Below, in pieces: positions 1 through 5,382 of a stretch of 5,382 nt of DNA. The notes under the pieces were generated by a model. That model was not told the DNA's origin. It searched no databases and saw only the letters and a list, made by a program, of their open reading frames with translations. This stretch comes from Clostridiaceae bacterium (GTDB lineage Bacteria; Bacillota; Clostridia; Oscillospirales; Butyricicoccaceae), in assembly GCA_016293155.1 (NCBI GenBank), contig JAEDEU010000111.1, positions 1 to 5,382 of the forward strand, given 5' to 3'. Within the stretch, counting starts at the first letter, position 1; each line of letters starts with the position of its first letter. The position numbers and the translations under genes were made by a program.

Positions 1-2
1 CA

Positions 3-106
3 TTCCGGAACATGTCAATTCTACTCCCTGCAGTCAAGCCTATTATATCAACATCGCCTAAAAATAGCAATCGCATTTGGCAAATAAATCAGCAAACTTT
101 CCGGAA
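3..106. repeat. Two copies of the 8-bp palindrome TTCCGGAA flanking the promoter
   Basis: The perfect palindrome TTCCGGAA occurs at 3-10 and again at 99-106, 96 bases apart. One copy lies just downstream of the predicted transcription start, next to the candidate start codon, and the other about 29 bases upstream of the -35 box. Two identical 8-bp palindromes on either side of a promoter could be operator half-sites for a repressor or looping regulator. The identity extends little beyond the 8 bases and the arms are short, so coincidence is possible. Confidence 0.3.
42..70 (-). promoter_or_regulatory. Sigma-70/SigA-type promoter with extended -10, firing leftward out of the window
   Basis: On the minus strand the sequence reads TTGCTA (positions 70-65), a 17-base spacer, then a perfect TATAAT (47-42). 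A TGA directly before the -10 fits the TGn extended -10 element. The -35 matches the consensus in four of six positions. The expected start of transcription is near position 35. Downstream, GGGAG (28-24) lies 10 bases before an ATG at 13-11, so the next gene leftward may start there, but only four codons are inside the window. The position, after the mrp terminator, fits a new transcription unit. Confidence 0.65.
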
Positions 107-233
107 GCATCTTCCCCTTTTGTTGGTTTCTTCTAAATACAACCGTTGTCTATTTTGGTATCTTTTTGATGTATTTTGTTGTTTTTCCCATTATTTCAGT
201 CGTTTTTTCTGATTTTTCCTGCTTCCTCCTCAG

Positions 234-277
234 AAGCCAAAATAAGGCAGCATTCGATCCCGTCGAAATACTGCCTT
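234..277 (-). terminator. Probable intrinsic terminator after mrp
   Basis: About 21 bases after the mrp stop codon there is a two-part hairpin. The outer arms AAGGCAG (244-250) and CTGCCTT (271-277) pair over 7 bp. After a small internal loop, TTCGA (253-257) and TCGAA (263-267) pair around a 5-base loop. On the minus strand the stem runs into TTATTTT, an interrupted U-tract. The plus-strand exit (GTATTTTGG) is also T-rich, so it may work weakly in both directions. The broken U-tract keeps confidence moderate. Confidence 0.6.
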
Positions 278-298
278 GTATTTTGGTTATTCTGTTGG

Positions 299-1114
299 TT
301 ACGCGAGCTGCTCAAGGCGCTCTGCTACGCCGGAAAGATCCGGAAGCTGTGCGTCCTCAATCGCGCCGTGATCGACCGCAGAGGCCAGTGCCGGATCAAT
401 CGGGAGCTTGGCCAGAACCGGCAGCTGATGCTCCTTTGCAATCTCGTCCACGTGGCTCTCGCCGAATACGGCAATGTGCTTGCCGCAGTCCGGACATGCC
501 AGATAGCTGTAGTTTTCAATGATGCCGAGAATCGGAATATTCATCATCTCCGCCATCTTGACCGCCTTGGTGACGACCATGGAAACCAGCTCCTGCGGAG
601 AGGTCATGATGATGATGCCGTCCACCGGCAGGGACTGGAATACCGTCAGCGGAACATCGCCGGTTCCGGGCGGCATATCAACAAACATGTAATCAATGTC
701 CTGCCAGATGATCTCCTGCCAGAACTGCTGCACGGACTGCGCAATGACCGGACCTCTCCAGACAACCGGAGCGGTCTCGTCCTCCAGCAGCAGGTTGACC
801 GATACCAGATCAATGCCGGTCTTGGTCGGCGCCGGATATACGCCGTCCTCGTTGCCCATCAGCTTGCCGTGTACACCGAATGCCTTCGGAATGGACGGAC
901 CGGTGATGTCCGCATCCAGAATGCCGACATGGTGTCCGCGGCGGTTCATCTCGACCGCCATCATGGAGGTGACGAGGCTCTTGCCTACGCCGCCCTTGCC
1001 GCTGACCACACCGATGACCTTTTTGATGCTGGACAGCTTATGGGGCTCCTTCAGAAAGGACTTCGGATCACTGCAATTGGAAGAACAGCTTCCGCAGTCA
1101 TGGTTACAACCCAT
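299..1114 (-). CDS. mrp: Mrp/NBP35 family P-loop ATPase, Fe-S cluster carrier
   Basis: This is a cytoplasmic ATPase of the ApbC/Mrp/NBP35 family, whose members bind a [4Fe-4S] cluster and pass it to apo-proteins. It has 271 residues from the chosen start. Visible motifs are an N-terminal cysteine cluster (C3, C7, C10, C14), a deviant Walker A GKGGVGKS (39-46), DADITGPSIPK (67-77), the Walker B-like FVDMPPGTGD (144-153), and the cluster-binding CPDC (207-210) after ENYSY. I chose the ATG at 1114 because AGGAG (1128-1124) lies 9 bases upstream of it; the in-frame ATG at 1123 touches that site directly with no spacing and would add only three residues. It is last in the left-running gene row, followed by a terminator. 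The family assignment is firm; the protein clients are unknown. Confidence 0.95.
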   Translation of the reverse strand: MGCNHDCGSCSSNCSDPKSFLKEPHKLSSIKKVIGVVSGKGGVGKSLVTSMMAVEMNRRGHHVGILDADITGPSIPKAFGVHGKLMGNEDGVYPAPTKTGIDLVSVNLLLEDETAPVVWRGPVIAQSVQQFWQEIIWQDIDYMFVDMPPGTGDVPLTVFQSLPVDGIIIMTSPQELVSMVVTKAVKMAEMMNIPILGIIENYSYLACPDCGKHIAVFGESHVDEIAKEHQLPVLAKLPIDPALASAVDHGAIEDAQLPDLSGVAERLEQLA

Positions 1115-1123
1115 TGTATTCAT

Positions 1124-1128
1124 CTCCT
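1124..1128 (-). promoter_or_regulatory. Ribosome binding site that decides the mrp start
   Basis: AGGAG on the minus strand sits 9 bases before the ATG at 1114 and directly abuts the upstream ATG at 1123. Usual spacing favours the downstream start, giving a protein that begins MGCNHDCG. Confidence 0.6.
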
Positions 1129-1172
1129 AATGATAGTGTATTTACAGGATATGCCCGCTTTGCGCGCTTTAC

Positions 1173-1319
1173 TCATAGTCTTCTGCCAAAATGTGCTTTG
1201 CAGAATCCCAGCAGAGCGACCACGCAGACAACCGCCGCCTGAGCGAGCCGTTTTCCCGCCGAAAACCATTCCCGGCAGGAACGCCACTGTTGTTTGATGC
1301 GTCTGATCCGCCGCCTCAT
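1173..1319 (-). CDS. Small arginine-rich putative membrane protein, 48 aa (hypothetical)
   Basis: The last base of the PFL stop codon is the first base of an ATG (TGATG), opening a 48-codon frame. The peptide begins MRRRIRRIKQQWRSCREWF, so it is strongly basic, followed by a hydrophobic stretch of roughly residues 25-40 (LAQAAVVCVVALLGFC) and a basic tail ending GRRL. This looks like a single membrane segment with positive charge on both sides and an amphipathic, arginine-rich N-terminus. No strong ribosome binding site precedes it, so translation would depend on coupling to the PFL gene. By hand count about 60 percent of its third codon positions are G or C, which seems lower than in the neighbouring genes. 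It largely fills the otherwise empty PFL-mrp gap. I do not recognise a family; it could be a chance frame. Confidence 0.4.
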   Translation of the reverse strand: MRRRIRRIKQQWRSCREWFSAGKRLAQAAVVCVVALLGFCKAHFGRRL

Positions 1320-2677
1320 CAGTTCTTGAGCGAGTGAATCGGTGCCGGAATGCGTCCGCCGCGGTTGATGAACTTCGCCGGCGAGAACTTATGCACGTCC
1401 ATGACCGGAGCGGAGCCGAGCAGACCGCCGAATTCCAGCTCGTCGCCGACATTCTTGCCGATTGCCGGAATGACGCGGACCGCGGTGGTCTTGGTGTTGA
1501 CCACGCCGATGGCGATTTCGTCCGCGATGATTGCGGAGATGACCTCTGCCGGCGTGTCACCCGGAATGGCGATCATATCCAGACCGACCGAGCAGACTGC
1601 GGTCATTGCCTCGAGCTTGTCGAAGCACAGCGCGCCCTGACGCACGGCATTAATCATGCCCTCGTCCTCGGATACCGGAATAAATGCGCCGGACAGGCCG
1701 CCGACCGATGCGGATGCCATGACGCCGCCCTTCTTGACTGCGTCGTTGAGCATTGCCAGAATTGCGGTGGTGCCGTGGGTGCCGCAGCACTCCAGACCGA
1801 CCTCCTCCAGAATGCGGGCAACCGAGTCACCGACTGCCGGCGTCGGTGCCAGCGACAGGTCTACGATGCCGAACGGCACGCCCAGACGCGCACCCGCCTT
1901 CTCGCCGACCAGCTGACCCATACGGGTGATCTTGAATGCGGTCTTTTTGATGATGTCCGCAACCTCGTTGATGGAGCAGTCGCCCGCTCTGCGGATTGCC
2001 GCCTGAACCACGCCCGGACCGGATACGCCGACATTGATGACGCACTCCGGCTCGCCGATGCCGTGGAACGCGCCCGCCATGAACGGGTTATCATCCACCG
2101 CGTTGGCGAACACCACCAGCTTGCCTGCGCCGATGCAGTTGCGGTCTGCGGTCAGCTCTGCGGTTTTGCGAATAATGCCGCCCATCATCTTGATTGCGTC
2201 CAGATTGATGCCCGCCTTGGTGGATGCCACGTTGACGGACGAGCAGACCAGCTCGGTCTCCGCCAGTGCCTCCGGGATGGAGTTGATCAGCACCTCATCG
2301 CCCTTGGAAAAGCCCTTCTGCACGAGTGCGGAGAAGCCGCCGACGAAGTTGACGCCGGTCGTCGCAGCCGCGCGGTCGAGCGCCTTTGCCAGCGGAACAT
2401 ACGAGGTTGCGTCCGTGCACGCACCGATCATGGAAATCGGCGTGACCGAAATACGCTTGTTGATGATCGGAATGCCCAGCTCCGCCTCGATATCCTCACC
2501 GGTCTTGACCAGATGCTCCGCGCGCTTGGTGACGCGGTCATAGATCTTGTCCGCGAGCACGTTGATGTCGTCAGACGCCAGATCGCGCAGGGAGATACCC
2601 ATCGTGATGGTTCGGATATCCAGATGCTCCTCCTCGATCATGTTGATCGTCTCTAAAATATCATAACTGTTTAACAT
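1319..2677 (-). CDS. PFL family protein (UPF0210/DUF711)
   Basis: A 452-residue cytoplasmic protein of the UPF0210 (DUF711) family, the usual length. Recognisable family segments are RISVTPISMIGA (about 75-86), CSSVNVASTKAGINLDAIKMMG (145-166), FANAVDDNPFMAGAFHGIGEPE (190-211), VSGPGVV (218-224), GTHGTTAILAMLNDAVKKGG (299-318), SVGGLSGAFIPVSEDEGMI (324-342) and the C-terminal NRGGRIPAPIHS (438-449). The family shares its fold with pyruvate formate-lyase type enzymes, hence the name, but I see no glycyl-radical RVxGY-type motif and the biochemical role is unknown. An adjacent cysteine pair (C297-C298) is present. The start ATG at 2677 has AGGAGG 6 bases upstream, overlapping the ACT gene's stop codon, so the two genes are probably translationally coupled. 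The same ACT-PFL neighbour pair is known from streptococci (SP0238-SP0239). Confidence 0.93.
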   Translation of the reverse strand: MLNSYDILETINMIEEEHLDIRTITMGISLRDLASDDINVLADKIYDRVTKRAEHLVKTGEDIEAELGIPIINKRISVTPISMIGACTDATSYVPLAKALDRAAATTGVNFVGGFSALVQKGFSKGDEVLINSIPEALAETELVCSSVNVASTKAGINLDAIKMMGGIIRKTAELTADRNCIGAGKLVVFANAVDDNPFMAGAFHGIGEPECVINVGVSGPGVVQAAIRRAGDCSINEVADIIKKTAFKITRMGQLVGEKAGARLGVPFGIVDLSLAPTPAVGDSVARILEEVGLECCGTHGTTAILAMLNDAVKKGGVMASASVGGLSGAFIPVSEDEGMINAVRQGALCFDKLEAMTAVCSVGLDMIAIPGDTPAEVISAIIADEIAIGVVNTKTTAVRVIPAIGKNVGDELEFGGLLGSAPVMDVHKFSPAKFINRGGRIPAPIHSLKN

Positions 2678-2683
2678 GGGTGC

Positions 2684-2689
2684 CCTCCT
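2684..2689 (-). promoter_or_regulatory. Ribosome binding site of the PFL gene overlapping the ACT stop codon
   Basis: AGGAGG begins with the final A of the ACT gene's TGA stop and stands 6 bases before the PFL ATG. A ribosome finishing the ACT protein is therefore placed on the next gene's initiation site, which would keep the two products in proportion. Confidence 0.75.
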
Positions 2690-2964
2690 CAGACGTGATG
2701 CATTGCGTTAAATACGTCCTCGTGCATGACATGAACGCTCATTTCCAGCGCGTTGCCGTCCTCGGTCAGCGCCGCGGACAGCTCCTTGAAGCTGCAGGAC
2801 AGACCGGATACGTCGATCAGCATCATCATGGCAAAAATATCGCCGTTCATGATGTTCTGGTTGACATCCAGAATGTTTGCGTTGTTTGCACTCAGGGTTG
2901 CGGAAAATTTCGCAATGACACCGGTCTTGTCGTGACCTACTACGGTTAAAATGGCACGTGTCAT
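2689..2964 (-). CDS. ACT domain-containing protein (UPF0237)
   Basis: A 91-residue protein that is almost entirely one ACT domain, the small beta-alpha-beta fold that binds amino acids or similar ligands and often dimerises. The N-terminal strand and first helix carry ILTVVGHDKTGVIAKFSATLS (5-25), then NANILDVNQNIMNGDIFAMMMLIDV (28-52), and the family-typical end HVMHEDVFNAMHHV (78-91). No enzyme domain is attached, so it probably senses a ligand or acts as a partner subunit, plausibly of the PFL-family protein 11 bases downstream. The frame stays open about 300 bases further upstream, but that part is an antiparallel-free shadow of hemW in another frame; the ATG at 2964 has a textbook AAAGGAGG 8 bases upstream. 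The ligand is unknown. Confidence 0.93.
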   Translation of the reverse strand: MTRAILTVVGHDKTGVIAKFSATLSANNANILDVNQNIMNGDIFAMMMLIDVSGLSCSFKELSAALTEDGNALEMSVHVMHEDVFNAMHHV

Positions 2965-2972
2965 ATCAGTTT

Positions 2973-2980
2973 CCTCCTTT
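2973..2980 (-). promoter_or_regulatory. Strong ribosome binding site of the ACT gene
   Basis: AAAGGAGG on the minus strand lies 8 bases before the ATG at 2964. It settles the start at that ATG rather than at any of the upstream in-frame codons that lie inside hemW. Confidence 0.85.
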
Positions 2981-2989
2981 AAAGTCGCC

Positions 2990-3010
2990 GCGGGGCGTAT
3001 GCGTCCCCGC
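2990..3010 (-). other. GC-rich hairpin in the leader between hemW and the ACT gene
   Basis: Within the 95-base hemW-ACT spacer, GCGGGG and CCCCGC pair perfectly over 6 bp around a 9-base loop (minus strand ACGCATACG). No U-tract follows on either strand, so it is not a standard intrinsic terminator. It ends about 9 bases before the ACT ribosome binding site and could mark an mRNA processing site, a stabilising structure or a pause site. I found no clear promoter in this spacer; the T-rich stretch just after the hemW stop gives only weak -10 matches. Confidence 0.4.
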
Positions 3011-3059
3011 CGTGGGTTTACTGTGTCTGTATGGATAAAATTAGACTTTTTTAACGGTA

Positions 3060-4151
3060 TTATGTGAGCTCCAGCGCGTCCAGCACGCGGAACAGAATCG
3101 CATTGGACAGAAAGAATCCGTCCTCGGTCAGCCGCCAGCGTCCGTGTTCGCAGACCGCGTACTGCGGCAGCAGCTTGAGCACGCGCTCCGCCGGAGTAAA
3201 ATCGCCATCGTACTCCGCGGCACAGATGCCGTCCGACGTGCGCAGTCCGAGCATGACATACTCGCACCGCCGGTCGGGCGCCTCGTCCTCGATGTTTGGA
3301 AGCATCCGTCCGTTCAGATAGGCGTTCAGATCGCGCGGGTGCTCCCAGCGCTTCCCGGCAAAATCCGAATGCGCACCCGGTCCGAAGCCGAGATACGGGG
3401 TTAACTTCCAGTAGCCGCTGTTGTGGCGGCTGCGGTATCCCGGCTTGGCAAAATTGGAGATTTCATAGTGCTCCATACCGTGTGCGCGGGCAGCTTCACA
3501 GATCAGGCGGTACATATCCGCCTGTGTATCCTCGTCCGGAAGGGCGGGCTGCTCGCGTCCGAGCGGGGTATCCGGCTCCAGCGTGAGTGCGTAGCAGGAC
3601 AAATGCTCCGGCTGAAGTGCAATCAGACTTTTTACCGAATGCCGCAGTCCGTCCATTGTCTGGTCGGGCAGACCGTACATCAGGTCAACGCTGATGTTTT
3701 CAAAGCCCGCCGCACGTGCGCGGGCAAATGCAGCCTGTGCCTGTGCGAAGGTATGGATGCGTCCGAGCCGCTTCAGCTCGCGGTCGTCTGCCGACTGGAT
3801 GCCCATCGAGAGACGGTTTACGCCTGCCGCGCGGATGCCGCGCAGGAATGCGTCCGTCATGGAATCCGGATTTGCCTCGCAGGTGATCTCCGCGTCCGGT
3901 TCCAGCGCATAGTGTGTGCGCACCGCGTCCAGAATGCGTGCAATGCGCGCCGCGCCGAGCAGGCTTGGCGTGCCGCCGCCGAGGTAGACGGTGGAAACCG
4001 TGCAGTCCTCCGGCGCGCGTTCGGTCAGCTCGCGGCACAGCATGGCGCAGTAATCGTCCATCCGCGCTGTGCTCCCGCTCAGGGAGTAGAAGTCGCAGTA
4101 CGCGCACTTCTGGGCGCAGAACGGGATGTGGAGGTATAACTCAATCCTCAT
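3060..4151 (-). CDS. hemW: Radical SAM haem chaperone HemW (HemN-like, formerly 'coproporphyrinogen III oxidase-like')
   Basis: A 363-residue radical SAM protein, near the usual HemW length. The N-terminus carries HIPFCAQKCAYCDF with the cluster-binding CxxxCxxC (C12, C16, C19), followed by the SAM-binding GGGTPS (58-63), EANP (92-95), a core segment NRLSMGIQS (112-120), DLMYGLP (156-162), HNSGYW (243-248) and GFGPGAHS (255-262), ending in a HemN C-terminal domain. HemW binds haem and delivers it to respiratory proteins; HemN oxidises coproporphyrinogen III. The short N-terminus beginning directly at the motif and the lepA neighbour both favour HemW. Its start overlaps the end of lepA by 11 bases and lacks a strong ribosome binding site, implying coupling to lepA. 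In Bacillus the next gene is hrcA; here it is the ACT gene. Confidence 0.93.
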   Translation of the reverse strand: MRIELYLHIPFCAQKCAYCDFYSLSGSTARMDDYCAMLCRELTERAPEDCTVSTVYLGGGTPSLLGAARIARILDAVRTHYALEPDAEITCEANPDSMTDAFLRGIRAAGVNRLSMGIQSADDRELKRLGRIHTFAQAQAAFARARAAGFENISVDLMYGLPDQTMDGLRHSVKSLIALQPEHLSCYALTLEPDTPLGREQPALPDEDTQADMYRLICEAARAHGMEHYEISNFAKPGYRSRHNSGYWKLTPYLGFGPGAHSDFAGKRWEHPRDLNAYLNGRMLPNIEDEAPDRRCEYVMLGLRTSDGICAAEYDGDFTPAERVLKLLPQYAVCEHGRWRLTEDGFFLSNAILFRVLDALELT

Positions 4152-5382
4152 CCAGCTTGAGCACCGCCATAAACGCCTCCTGCGGCACCTCGACCGAGCC
4201 GAGCTGTCTCATGCGCTTCTTGCCTTCCTTCTGCTTTTCCAGCAGCTTTTTCTTTCGGGTGATATCACCGCCGTAGCACTTTGCCAGCACGTCCTTGCGC
4301 ATGGCGCGCACGGTCTCGCGGGCGATGACCTTGTTGCCGATTGCCGCCTGTACCGGAATCTCGAACAGCTGGCGCGGGATGTTGTCCTTGAGCTTTTCCG
4401 CAATGCGGCGTGCACGCGCGTATGCCTTCTCCTCGTGGACGATGAACGACAGCGCGTCCACCGGATCGCCGTTGAGCAGGATGTCCAGCTTGACCAGCTT
4501 GGAGCGGCGGTAGCCCAGCATCTCATAGTCCAGCGACGCATAGCCGCGGGTGCGCGACTTGAGTGCGTCGAAGAAGTCATAGATAATCTCGCCGAGCGGC
4601 AGCTCATAGGTCAGCTCCACGCGGTCGGTGTCGATGTCGATGAACTTCATATCCTTATAAACGCCGCGGCGGTCCTGACAAAGCTCCATGATATTGCCGA
4701 CATATTCGTTCGGCGTGATAATGGTCGCCTTGACAAACGGCTCCTCCGCGTATTCGAGCACGGTCGGGTCCGGATAGTTCAGCGGGTTGTCGATATATTC
4801 CTCCTCGCCGTCCGTGCGCTTTACCTTATAAATAACGCTCGGCGCGGTGGTGATGAGATCGAGGTCGTATTCGCGCTCCAGACGCTCCTGCACGATTTCC
4901 ATGTGCAGCAGACCGAGGAAGCCGCAGCGGTAGCCGAAGCCCAGTGCGACCGAGCTTTCCGGCTCATAGGTCAGCGCCGCATCGTTGAGCTGGAGCTTTT
5001 CCAGCGCATCGCGCAGATCCGGGTACTTTTTGCCGTCCGCCGGATAGATGCCGGAAAAGACCATCGGCTGTACCTTTTTATAGCCCGGCAGCGGCTCGGA
5101 TGCCGGATTGTCCGCGCCGGTGACCGTGTCGCCCACGCGGGTGTCCTGAATGGTTTTGATGGAGGCGGTAAAATATCCGACCTCACCGGCGCACAGTCCC
5201 TCCGCGCTCGGCTCCAGATTGAGCGGGCGCAGATAGCCGGTCTCGACAACGGTAAACTCCGCGCCGGTCGCCATCAGGCGCACCTTCATGCCCGGCTTGA
5301 TGCAGCCCTCCATCAGGCGCATATAAACGATAACGCCGCGGTAGGAATCGTACTGGCTGTCGAAGATCAGCGCGCGCAGCGG
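4141..5382 (-). CDS. lepA: Elongation factor 4 (LepA), C-terminal part, truncated by the window edge
   Basis: The frame is open to the right edge with no start needed; 413 residues are visible of about 600 expected, so the N-terminal GTPase domain lies outside. LepA is a ribosome-associated translational GTPase that affects elongation and ribosome biogenesis. The visible part begins PLRALIFDSQYDSYRGVIVY, at the entry to the beta-barrel domain II. It continues with GYKKVQPMVFSGIYPADG, then GFGYRCGFLGLLHMEIVQERLEREYDLDLI (EF-G-like domain III), an EF-G domain V-like part around SRTRGYASLDYEMLGYR, and the LepA-specific C-terminal domain with RQLFEIPVQAAIGNKVIARE and the basic GGDITRKKKLLEKQKEGKKR. 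No break is seen. It is the most upstream visible gene of the minus-strand row. Confidence 0.97.
   Translation of the reverse strand, partial: PLRALIFDSQYDSYRGVIVYMRLMEGCIKPGMKVRLMATGAEFTVVETGYLRPLNLEPSAEGLCAGEVGYFTASIKTIQDTRVGDTVTGADNPASEPLPGYKKVQPMVFSGIYPADGKKYPDLRDALEKLQLNDAALTYEPESSVALGFGYRCGFLGLLHMEIVQERLEREYDLDLITTAPSVIYKVKRTDGEEEYIDNPLNYPDPTVLEYAEEPFVKATIITPNEYVGNIMELCQDRRGVYKDMKFIDIDTDRVELTYELPLGEIIYDFFDALKSRTRGYASLDYEMLGYRRSKLVKLDILLNGDPVDALSFIVHEEKAYARARRIAEKLKDNIPRQLFEIPVQAAIGNKVIARETVRAMRKDVLAKCYGGDITRKKKLLEKQKEGKKRMRQLGSVEVPQEAFMAVLKLDED

Larger units (their letters stand above)
1..298. other. AT-rich intergenic region left of the operon
   Basis: No convincing gene is visible on either strand from the left edge to the mrp stop codon. 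The short open frames here lack good ribosome binding sites and recognisable protein sequence, and the longer plus-strand ones run on as antisense shadows of mrp. The base composition is clearly AT-rich, unlike the GC-rich genes to the right. It contains a probable terminator next to mrp and a strong promoter near the left edge, both listed separately. Between them (about 111-232) the minus strand is purine- and A-rich, and I see no further structure there. Confidence 0.7.

Noticed and set aside
48..110. Possible 20-aa leader peptide (MLPESLLIYLP...) on the minus strand upstream of the leftward promoter
   Set aside because: The AGGGG is only about 3 bases from the ATG, too close for efficient initiation, and the frame overlaps the -35 box and the spacer before the -10, so it would lie outside the transcript from that promoter.
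12..212. Plus-strand 66-codon open frame at the left edge
   Set aside because: No ribosome binding site and no family resemblance; it crosses the strong opposite-strand promoter and reads as low-complexity Ser/Phe-rich translation of AT-rich DNA.
1250..1266. Perfect inverted repeat GTTTTC/GAAAAC with a 5-base loop between PFL and mrp
   Set aside because: Only 6 bp, mostly A-T pairs, no U-tract, and it lies inside the 48-aa frame; unlikely to be a terminator.
176..1297. Plus-strand open frame of 373 codons opposite mrp
   Set aside because: The translation has no recognisable motif and mirrors mrp codons on the opposite strand; GC-rich third positions keep such frames open.
1334..2656. Long plus-strand open frame opposite the PFL gene (440 codons)
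   Set aside because: It is an antisense shadow: the translation is rich in Arg, Asp, His and Cys with no domain, while the minus strand gives an unmistakable UPF0210 protein.
2965..3267. N-terminal extension of the ACT protein by about 100 residues
   Set aside because: The extension runs across the spacer and into hemW in another frame, and a strong ribosome binding site lies just before the ATG at 2964.

Overview
The window looks like chromosomal core DNA from a moderately GC-rich anaerobic Firmicute, most likely a gut clostridium (Oscillospiraceae/Ruminococcaceae-like). The basis is gene content (a lepA-hemW pair, a UPF0237 ACT protein next to a PFL/UPF0210 protein, and a clostridial-type Mrp ATPase with an N-terminal cysteine cluster), strong AGGAGG-type ribosome binding sites and GC-rich third codon positions. 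The genus cannot be fixed from this sequence alone. I saw no rRNA, tRNA, CRISPR array, insertion sequence or phage gene.

All supported genes lie on the minus strand, so transcription runs from right to left. At the right edge is the C-terminal two thirds of lepA (elongation factor 4), continuing off the window. Its end overlaps the start of hemW (radical SAM haem chaperone) by 11 bases. After a 95-base spacer with a hairpin come a small ACT-domain gene (UPF0237) and, 11 bases later, a PFL-family gene (UPF0210/DUF711). The PFL ribosome binding site overlaps the ACT stop codon, so the two are probably translationally coupled. A small, previously easy-to-miss 48-codon ORF starts in a TGATG overlap with the PFL stop; it encodes an arginine-rich, single-segment membrane peptide. 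Then comes an Mrp/NBP35-type Fe-S cluster carrier ATPase, followed by a probable intrinsic terminator.

The leftmost 240 bases or so are AT-rich and apparently non-coding. They hold a strong-looking minus-strand promoter with an extended -10 that would drive the next gene beyond the left edge, and two copies of the palindrome TTCCGGAA, one on each side of that promoter.

Functionally, hemW and mrp both concern metallocofactors (haem delivery by a [4Fe-4S] radical SAM protein; Fe-S cluster transfer). The ACT-PFL pair is widely conserved and structurally known but has no established function. No dramatic new system is visible; the best leads are the small membrane ORF, the ACT-PFL pair of unknown role and the palindrome-flanked promoter.
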